Shown: one piece after another, positions 35,774 through 43,651 of the stretch | Layout of the letters: every line of letters begins with the position of its first letter | How positions within the stretch are numbered: the stretch's first letter is position 1 | Assembly (NCBI GenBank): GCA_022730455.1 | Contig: DZDI01000009.1 | Location: 1-43,651 of the forward strand | Reading direction: 5' to 3' | Source of the DNA: Phycisphaera mikurensis | GTDB taxonomy: Bacteria > Planctomycetota > Phycisphaerae > WQYP01 | Length of the DNA: 43,651 bases | Notes under the pieces: model-generated | Database searches by the model: none | What the model saw: only the letters and a program-made list of their open reading frames with translations | What the model was told of the DNA's origin: nothing | Program-made: the position numbers and the translations under genes

Positions 35774-36658
35774 CTATCCCTTAATGCCCGTGGTGGCAAT
35801 ACCTCGGATGAAGGTTTTTTGGGCCAGAAAGAAGATCAGGATAATCGGCAGCACCACCAATACGGTGGCGGCCATGAGTAAGGTATGGGCCACGCCACCA
35901 TGGCGGGTCTGGAAGAACTGCAGAGCAAGTGCCAGCGTAAAGGTGCGTTGGTGGGTCAAATAGACCAATGGACCGATAAAATTGTTCCACGACGCCACAA
36001 AAGAAAATAACCCCACAACCAACAAGGCGGGGCGAGTGAGTGGCACCATGATCCGCCACCAGATGCGAAACGGACCTGCACCATCGATCACCGCGGCCTC
36101 CATTAGTTCGTTGGGGATCGTCAGGTAGAATTGTCGCAGCAGGAAGATATAAAAGGGCGGGGCGAAAAAAGTCGGCAGCCAGAGGGGTAAATTGGTGCCG
36201 ATCCACCCGAACTCGCGGTAAATTCGGTACAGTGGCACCATCATGACCGAAAATGGAAGCATCATGGATGCAAGAACGGTCCAGAACAAAATTTGACGGC
36301 CGTGCCAGCGGAGCTTGGTCAGGGCATAGGCCACCAGAGATGCGGAAAGCATGCTGCCAATGGCGACCAAAAGTGCGATGACCAGTGTATTGCGGGCATA
36401 GAGCTGGATTTTAAAAAAAGGGCTTTCGATTACTTTACGATAATTGCCCACATGCAAAGGGTACGGAATTAACAGCGTCTGAATCGCTTTGCCGGTATTG
36501 GAAGGTAGCTGCGTCATAGCCTGATGTTCGGTTCTGACGCTGGTGTCCAGCATCCAGAACAGGGGTGCCAGGTAAATGACAGCAACTGCCAACAAAGCAA
36601 TCTGCACCAGGAGTCGCCGGGTGAGCATGACGGAGTGCTTTTGACCGGGAATGCTCAT
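35774..36658 (-). CDS. ABC sugar transporter permease, MalG type
   Basis: A 294-residue inner membrane protein with six helices. The EAA loop that docks on the ATPase is EAAVIDGAGPFRIWWRIMVP, matching the consensus for carbohydrate-uptake (CUT1) permeases. MalG-type features are the N-terminal FWMLDTSVRT loop and a C-terminus near FIRGIATTGIKG. Its ATG overlaps the stop of the upstream permease as ATGA, so the two are translationally coupled. It is the last gene of the binding protein-permease-permease set; no ATPase gene follows. Confidence 0.92.
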   Translation of the reverse strand: MSIPGQKHSVMLTRRLLVQIALLAVAVIYLAPLFWMLDTSVRTEHQAMTQLPSNTGKAIQTLLIPYPLHVGNYRKVIESPFFKIQLYARNTLVIALLVAIGSMLSASLVAYALTKLRWHGRQILFWTVLASMMLPFSVMMVPLYRIYREFGWIGTNLPLWLPTFFAPPFYIFLLRQFYLTIPNELMEAAVIDGAGPFRIWWRIMVPLTRPALLVVGLFSFVASWNNFIGPLVYLTHQRTFTLALALQFFQTRHGGVAHTLLMAATVLVVLPIILIFFLAQKTFIRGIATTGIKG

Positions 36659-37617
36659 CGATAATGTACCCATTTCCGCGCCGACCAGAATGCGATGGTC
36701 GTCAGCAGCAGGATGATGATTAGTTGCACCCATGCCATGGCACAGGCGGCCCCCATCCGCAATTGCTGGAAGCCAGCTTCAAAAAGATACATGCTGTAAA
36801 AAAGGGTCGCTCGCCCGGGACCGCCATGCGTCATCACATACGGCAAGTCAAATATCTGCCAACTGGCGATGATGCCAATGACTAAATTGAAAAAGATGAC
36901 GGGAGTCAGCATCGGCAGGGTAACATAGCGTAGACGCCGCCAGCCCATCGCCCCATCGAGTGCAGCCGATTCATAAAGTTCCAGCGGCACATCATCCAAA
37001 CCTGCGAGAAAAATAATAACGGTTTGCCCCACACCCCAGAGACTCAGGAGGATGATGGTCGTCATGGCCCATTTGCCGTCAGCCAGCCACAACGGCGGTT
37101 TAAGGTGACGCAACGTGTGGACGGTTGCCGGTGAAGCGTGAAATGCCAGCGCGATCTGCGACAGTATGCCGCCGACCCAATGGCAGGGAAATTGCAGAAA
37201 AAAATTGACAGGTCCATGCATCGGGCTAAGCATCCACCGCCAGATAACGGCGGTGGCGACCAACGGTAAGAGGCTGGGTAAAAATACAATGGTTCGATAG
37301 ACGTTGCGTAGTCGATTGGGTGCGTTAAGCAACAACGCCAGCAGGAAGCTCCACGCCAGAGCCAGCGGAACTGAAATGACAGAAAATAAGCAGGTATTGA
37401 ACAACGATCGCAAAAAAGCATGATCGGAGAGTAACTGCGTGTAGTTTTTCGTGCCCACCCAAATGGGCGGGGTGAGCATGGTGTAATGACAAAAACTGTA
37501 ATAGAAACTCAAGCTTAGAGGGATGACCAGCAGCAGCGCCACACCTACGATAAATGGCGAGGCAAATGCCAGACCAATGAGCTGCTGCCGCCACGTGATG
37601 CGACTATTCGCCGACAA
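36655..37617 (-). CDS. ABC sugar transporter permease, MalF type
   Basis: About 320 residues with six to seven helices. The EAA loop reads ESAALDGAMGWRRLRYVTLP. The N-terminal FASPFIVGVALLLVIPLSLS and the first periplasmic segment are typical of MalF/UgpA-like permeases. A periplasmic insertion at about residues 140-185 (SPMHGPVNFF to ADGKWAM) is larger than in minimal members. The start is probably a TTG at 37617 with GGGGAG 6 nt upstream; a TTG at 37653 in frame is the alternative. It pairs with the MalG-type permease downstream. Confidence 0.9.
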   Translation of the reverse strand: MSANSRITWRQQLIGLAFASPFIVGVALLLVIPLSLSFYYSFCHYTMLTPPIWVGTKNYTQLLSDHAFLRSLFNTCLFSVISVPLALAWSFLLALLLNAPNRLRNVYRTIVFLPSLLPLVATAVIWRWMLSPMHGPVNFFLQFPCHWVGGILSQIALAFHASPATVHTLRHLKPPLWLADGKWAMTTIILLSLWGVGQTVIIFLAGLDDVPLELYESAALDGAMGWRRLRYVTLPMLTPVIFFNLVIGIIASWQIFDLPYVMTHGGPGRATLFYSMYLFEAGFQQLRMGAACAMAWVQLIIILLLTTIAFWSARKWVHYR

Positions 37618-37689
37618 TCTGCGCTCCCCGGTGTGAAGTACCTCAATATCCAACCCGAGCGGATCATATGCGACCTGTGGCCCCCTTGC

Positions 37690-37714
37690 GAGCCGCAGGC
37701 TCCGCCGGCAGGCG
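37690..37714. repeat. Two small hairpins between binding-protein and permease genes
   Basis: GAGCC-GCA-GGCTC (37690-37702) and CGCC-GGCA-GGCG (37703-37714) stand back to back in the gap between the substrate-binding-protein stop and the permease start. This placement resembles the malE-malF REP hairpins of E. coli, which protect the 5' mRNA and favour the binding protein. The stems are short. Confidence 0.4.
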
Positions 37715-37734
37715 AAATGACTCGCCGCCCGGGC

Positions 37735-39105
37735 CTATTGCGGCTTATGCATTTGTGCACGAAGATCGAGTCCTCGTTCATCGCGCTGCCAGCGGTCCAC
37801 CATATCTTGCGCATGGCGAAAAGTAGCCGCCACGCTCTCGCCGCCCCATACTCTGGAGGCGGCCAATAGAATTTCTGTATTAACGCGGGCCACCATCGGA
37901 TTGGCCGGGTTGGTTTGGATGCCGGGGGAAGTCATTTCTCTTTGGAATTCGTGGATGAATGGATTACGATTTTTTTTGTAAAACTGATGGCTTATCTTAA
38001 GCAGAGGGCTGGCTTTAAATTGTTTTTCATTGAGGAATTCAATATTCCGCTGTTGGATGAAAAAGGCCAGCACTTTCATGGCGGCTTTTACATGCCTCGC
38101 TCCCCGCGGAATACCCCACATATCGCAATCACCCCAATTGGCACTGCGCGGTGAGCCGGTGGCTGTGGGAAATGGCGCCACCCCATAGTGACCGATGAGT
38201 TGCTTGTTATATCGCTGTATAAACTGTACGAAGTAGGTACCCTGCATCACCATGGCCACCTTGCCATCCATAAATGGATTATTGGCTGATGCAAACTGAC
38301 CGAATCCGCTTTCAAAAAGTTTCAACCGATTGCGGCCCAGTTTTTTTGGCCAACTGGCATACCACCGATAAGCGGCTATGGCCTGCGGCGTGTCAATATT
38401 AAAATAACGGGTATGATGATCATAAAGCTGATTGCCAAACCATACGCTCCATTGAGCCGTCCACCAATCAGGTTGATTGGGCAAAAAGCCAGCCTGTTTG
38501 ATACGTCCATCGCGCCCAAAGACGGTAAGACGAGCAGCCATCTGATCTAACTGCTTGATGCTGCGAGGAGGTTTATTCGGGTTAAGGCCAGCGCGGGCGA
38601 AGAGTATCTTATTCCAAAAGAGGGCATTGGTCTCAGGCGTTGCGGGTAGGGTTAACAGCACGCCATGCGGTGCGCATAGCCGCCATATCCAACCTGGAAA
38701 GCTGCCGCGGCGGACAACACCTGATCGTACCAATGGTGTAAGCGGCACCAAGGCATTGTTGGCCATGAACTGCCCCATCGGCTGGGACCATAGTGCCATA
38801 ATATCCGGCGGATCGCCCCCAGCGATGGAGATGAGTGACTTTGTGATGGGGTTACTCATTTCGACAACGTGTACATAAATTTTAGATTGCGACCGATTGA
38901 ATCGATTGACGACACCCTCCATCGCACGCGCTTCAAATCCGGTCCAGCTTTCCCAAAAGCTGACAACCAGTCGACCTCGAATTTTCGACCCATCTGCTCG
39001 ATGATAGCTATCCGGTCGCGGGCCAAAAATCAGCAGATAAGCCGCCGCAATGGCAATCGCCACCGCCGTTATTCGACTTGGCCATTTGGCCCATTGAACC
39101 GTCAT
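37735..39105 (-). CDS. ABC transporter substrate-binding protein, sugar type, membrane-anchored
   Basis: The product is about 456 residues from ATG 39105 (MTVQWAKWPSR). An N-terminal hydrophobic segment (ITAVAIAIAAAYLLIFGP) has no lipobox Cys, so it is probably an uncleaved anchor. The body follows the family-1 binding-protein pattern: LVVSFWESWTGFEARAMEG, then a GDPPDIMALWSQPMGQF hinge segment and, later, FMDGKVAMVMQGTYFVQF and SANWGDCDMWGIPRGAR. The conserved aromatic residues suit a sugar or sugar-phosphate ligand, but identity cannot be told. It is the first gene of a three-gene importer without an ATPase. A GTG at 39156 in frame is a possible alternative start. Confidence 0.85.
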   Translation of the reverse strand: MTVQWAKWPSRITAVAIAIAAAYLLIFGPRPDSYHRADGSKIRGRLVVSFWESWTGFEARAMEGVVNRFNRSQSKIYVHVVEMSNPITKSLISIAGGDPPDIMALWSQPMGQFMANNALVPLTPLVRSGVVRRGSFPGWIWRLCAPHGVLLTLPATPETNALFWNKILFARAGLNPNKPPRSIKQLDQMAARLTVFGRDGRIKQAGFLPNQPDWWTAQWSVWFGNQLYDHHTRYFNIDTPQAIAAYRWYASWPKKLGRNRLKLFESGFGQFASANNPFMDGKVAMVMQGTYFVQFIQRYNKQLIGHYGVAPFPTATGSPRSANWGDCDMWGIPRGARHVKAAMKVLAFFIQQRNIEFLNEKQFKASPLLKISHQFYKKNRNPFIHEFQREMTSPGIQTNPANPMVARVNTEILLAASRVWGGESVAATFRHAQDMVDRWQRDERGLDLRAQMHKPQ

Positions 39106-39345
39106 GAGATTGCTTACACCTCGTTGAAGCCCATCAAATGAACCCGCATCAGTCACCCATGGATAGGACAGTTTACCGGCAAATCTGGTAATTGATGCCG
39201 AATTTAGTGTAAATTATCCATGGCGACGTTGAAATATTCCAAAATTCACTTCCAAATGGGCATGCATCGGCGTATACTGTTGCAGGTGGTTGGCATGTTG
39301 ACGGTAGATTTTAGAAGGCATGCCGCGTCAGATGAGGTATGAAAC

Positions 39346-39672
39346 GTGTTACACTTCCATTTTTACACACTGGCACTTCTGAACAATTTTTTTGATAGCC
39401 CGCTCGATTTAGCGGTTATCGCCATTATTGCTTTGCTCCTTTTTGGCAAGCGACTGCCCGACTTGGCCAAAAGCCTCGGTAAGTCGATTGTGGAATTTAA
39501 AAAAGGCTTGAGTCAGACCACTGAGGAAATTAAAAAATCTACCCAAGTTGACGCATCGGCTGACGTACCTGAGATTCCCGCCGCCAAAGCGTCCCCATCC
39601 ATCGGTACCGGTGCGTCGCCAACGGCTGCCCGGCATATCAAACAAGTAACCAGCGTATCAGAAGAGCCATGA
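39346..39672 (+). CDS. tatA: TatA/TatB-family twin-arginine translocase subunit
   Basis: A 108-residue protein with a short N-terminal membrane helix (LDLAVIAIIALLLFG), the FGKRLPDLAKSLG hinge and amphipathic helix, and a hydrophilic, Pro/Ala/Ser-rich tail. This is the TatA layout; FG at the helix end and LP are the conserved positions. TatA forms the pore that exports folded proteins with twin-arginine signals. The start is GTG 39346 with GAGG 8 nt upstream. No tatC is in the window. Thirty-four base pairs after the stop lies the perfect palindromic repeat copy 6. Confidence 0.9.
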   Translation: MLHFHFYTLALLNNFFDSPLDLAVIAIIALLLFGKRLPDLAKSLGKSIVEFKKGLSQTTEEIKKSTQVDASADVPEIPAAKASPSIGTGASPTAARHIKQVTSVSEEP

Positions 39673-39706
39673 GGCCGCACCACGTAGATGCTGCCCCTTG
39701 CGAGCC

Positions 39707-39756
39707 GGGAGTCTGTCCAAGTAATAGCAAGCCTGCTATTACTTGGACAGACTCCC
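39707..39756. repeat. Dispersed repeat, copy 6: perfect 23-bp palindrome, probable bidirectional terminator
   Basis: Two arms of 23 bp, each starting GGGAGTCTGTCC and ending TAATAGCA, are exact reverse complements with only the 4-nt loop AGCC between them. The element lies 34 bp after tatA and 5 bp before the stop of the convergent metallo-hydrolase, occupying the whole gap. Any transcript crossing it would form a very stable hairpin, which fits termination or 3'-end protection from both sides. Confidence 0.92.
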
Positions 39757-39761
39757 ATGGG

Positions 39762-40550
39762 TTAAATCCCGGTGCGTATTCGCAGGCCGTCGTGTAAGAC
39801 GCGTACGTGCGGCGGTAGTGTATTTTCAATTTCTTCGTGCAGCACATCATGCGTCAAATGTGTAAAGAAGGCTCGCTTGGGTTTTAAATCAGCGATTATC
39901 GCCAGTGATTGTGCGAAGCTAAGATGGGTTGGGTGCGGTGTGGGACGCAGGGCGTCAATAATCAGCACATCGAGATCGGCGAGTTTGTGACGCTCTGACG
40001 ATGGAATGTCGGAACAATCTGTACAGTAGGCAAAATCGCCAATTCTAAATCCCAGCACCTGCACGTTCCCATGCGGCAGATAAATGGGTGTCCAAGGCCG
40101 ACCAAAAAGCTGGAAGGCATCTGTGATTTCATTTAAAATAAGCTTAGGGCGATAAACTAAGGGATCTGCGGTGGCCTGATCGACAGCATACGGGAAGGCA
40201 TGGCGAATAACGGAAAGTGCTTTAGCTGATGCCCAAACGGGCATATCCTTACCTGAAAGCGTGTTGTAGCGCCGCACATCATCGAGGCCGAATATGTGGT
40301 CGGCATGGGCATGCGTCAGGAGCACGGCATCGACCATATCCACGCCATTGGCAATGGCGGCCAAGCGCAGTTCCGGCGGCGTATCAATCAGCACCCGGCG
40401 CCCGCCGTAACTGACGACCACACTGCACCGATTACGCCTATCGCGTGCGTCCGAGCTGGTGCAAACACGGCAGTGACAGCCAATCATGGGCACGCCAGCC
40501 GAAGTGCCGGAACCAAGCACGACAATCTCCATGGGATCGGATGTATTCAT
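39762..40550 (-). CDS. PhnP-like metallo-beta-lactamase-fold phosphodiesterase
   Basis: A 262-residue enzyme. The N-terminus VVLGSGTSAGVPMIGCHCRVC has the G-T-S-x-G-x-P pattern plus the Cys cluster typical of the PhnP/YcbX-like group. The metal motif is LLTHAHADHIFGLDD, with further ligands in FAYCTDCSD and FFTHLTHD. PhnP is a cyclic phosphodiesterase that acts in phosphonate use, but relatives outside phn operons have other or unknown substrates. It lies directly downstream of gyrB (79-bp gap) and may be transcribed with it. Confidence 0.88.
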   Translation of the reverse strand: MNTSDPMEIVVLGSGTSAGVPMIGCHCRVCTSSDARDRRNRCSVVVSYGGRRVLIDTPPELRLAAIANGVDMVDAVLLTHAHADHIFGLDDVRRYNTLSGKDMPVWASAKALSVIRHAFPYAVDQATADPLVYRPKLILNEITDAFQLFGRPWTPIYLPHGNVQVLGFRIGDFAYCTDCSDIPSSERHKLADLDVLIIDALRPTPHPTHLSFAQSLAIIADLKPKRAFFTHLTHDVLHEEIENTLPPHVRVLHDGLRIRTGI

Positions 40551-40629
40551 AGTGACAACTTAGGCGGCTATTGGCGTATCCGCAAGCGCAACTACCATCC
40601 GTAAAATAACCTGGCGTGAGCCGTTGCAT

Positions 40630-43350
<2,721 letters not shown>

Positions 43351-43384
43351 TTAACTTTTGATTCGAATCGCACCCGCCAATGGT

Positions 43385-43651
43385 TCAGCGCACCGGCGAG
43401 AGCGAATAATGATCAACAACGGGCTGGGCCGCCTTGTAGATCATTTTTCGGTAGGCTGGAAACGTGGCGTAAATGGCATTCGTCAATTTATCTGCCAAGC
43501 GATTGAGCTGGCTAAATACACGGGGAGACGCGATGATCTTCTGGCTCGGAACCCCCCACGGCGAGAAATAGCCTTCAATCGGCAACTGAACTCCGTGCCA
43601 TGCGTAGAAACGTTCTTCAGTTAAATGCCAAAGCATATCCTGTACCCGGTA
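43385..43651 (-). CDS. C-terminal part of an unrecognised protein, cut by the right edge
   Basis: The minus-strand frame is open from the window edge to TGA at 43385-43387, giving the last 88 residues. The sequence looks real: aromatic-rich EERFYAWHGVQLPIEG, then FSPWGVPSQKIIASPR and helical NRLADKLTNAIYATFPAY. I do not recognise the family. It lies upstream of gyrB in the same direction with a 220-bp gap, so it may share its transcript. Confidence 0.55.
   Translation of the reverse strand, partial: YRVQDMLWHLTEERFYAWHGVQLPIEGYFSPWGVPSQKIIASPRVFSQLNRLADKLTNAIYATFPAYRKMIYKAAQPVVDHYSLSPVR

Noticed and set aside
37682-39707. A 14-mer (CCCCTTGCGAGCCG) present at 37682 and at 39694
   Set aside because: A few identical 14-mers are expected by chance in a window of this size, so it is not evidence of a second repeat family.
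43355-43375. GATTCGAATC resembling a tRNA T-loop
   Set aside because: The flanking bases cannot form a T-stem and no acceptor or anticodon arm is present; it is just a short palindrome.

Overview
The window (43.7 kb, about 55% GC by eye) looks like chromosome from a Gram-negative-type bacterium with an LPS outer membrane. It carries BamA, an OmpH/Skp chaperone, LpxD, a fused LpxC/FabZ, LpxA, an AsmA/TamB-like giant protein and several beta-barrel proteins ending in Phe. Menaquinone is probably made by the futalosine route (mqnC) and hopanoids by a squalene-hopene cyclase. The LpxC/FabZ fusion, the GT87 protein, the unusual RNase HII-like protein and several proteins without obvious relatives suggest a planctomycete, perhaps Phycisphaerae. 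That placement is inference; no rRNA or tRNA gene is present to settle it.

Layout, left to right. Positions 1-486 hold the end of a probable type III DNA methyltransferase and a frameshifted, truncated Res gene. Next come a giant AsmA-like protein (-), mqnC (+), argG (-), a GT87 membrane glycosyltransferase (+), a DUF481-type outer membrane protein (-), a methyltransferase (-) and a secreted transglutaminase-like protein (-). From 14087 to 22365 lies a rightward envelope cluster: a membrane protein, bamA, ompH/skp, lpxD, lpxC/fabZ, lpxA and a Gfo/Idh/MocA oxidoreductase. It keeps the bamA-skp-lpxD-fabZ-lpxA order known from Proteobacteria, with LpxC fused into the FabZ position. After it come a TatD nuclease-like protein (-), a secreted alpha/beta hydrolase with a structured leader ending in a terminator hairpin, an RNase HII-like protein, a fatty-acid desaturase (-), squalene-hopene cyclase (+) and a small orphan protein. 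A gene-poor stretch (29405-30121) contains a run of short hairpins.

The second half holds a methyltransferase (-), then a probable inorganic iron-uptake locus (FTR1 permease, OprB-like porin, another beta barrel) preceded by a perfect 16-bp palindrome. It continues with a HEAT/TPR protein (-), a sugar-type ABC importer (binding protein and two permeases, no ATPase, all -), tatA (+), a PhnP-like metallo-hydrolase (-), gyrB (-) and the end of an unrecognised gene at the right edge.

The most unusual signal is a dispersed intergenic repeat with a 22-23-bp core containing GTCTGTCCAAGTAATAGCA. It occurs at six sites, as single arms, as extended 45-bp arms with an extra module, and as complete inverted pairs. 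Most copies sit at 3' ends of genes, including convergent gene pairs. The longer copies can be assembled into a hypothetical parent of about 150-160 bp with 45-bp terminal inverted repeats, which suggests a MITE- or REPIN-like element reused as terminators.
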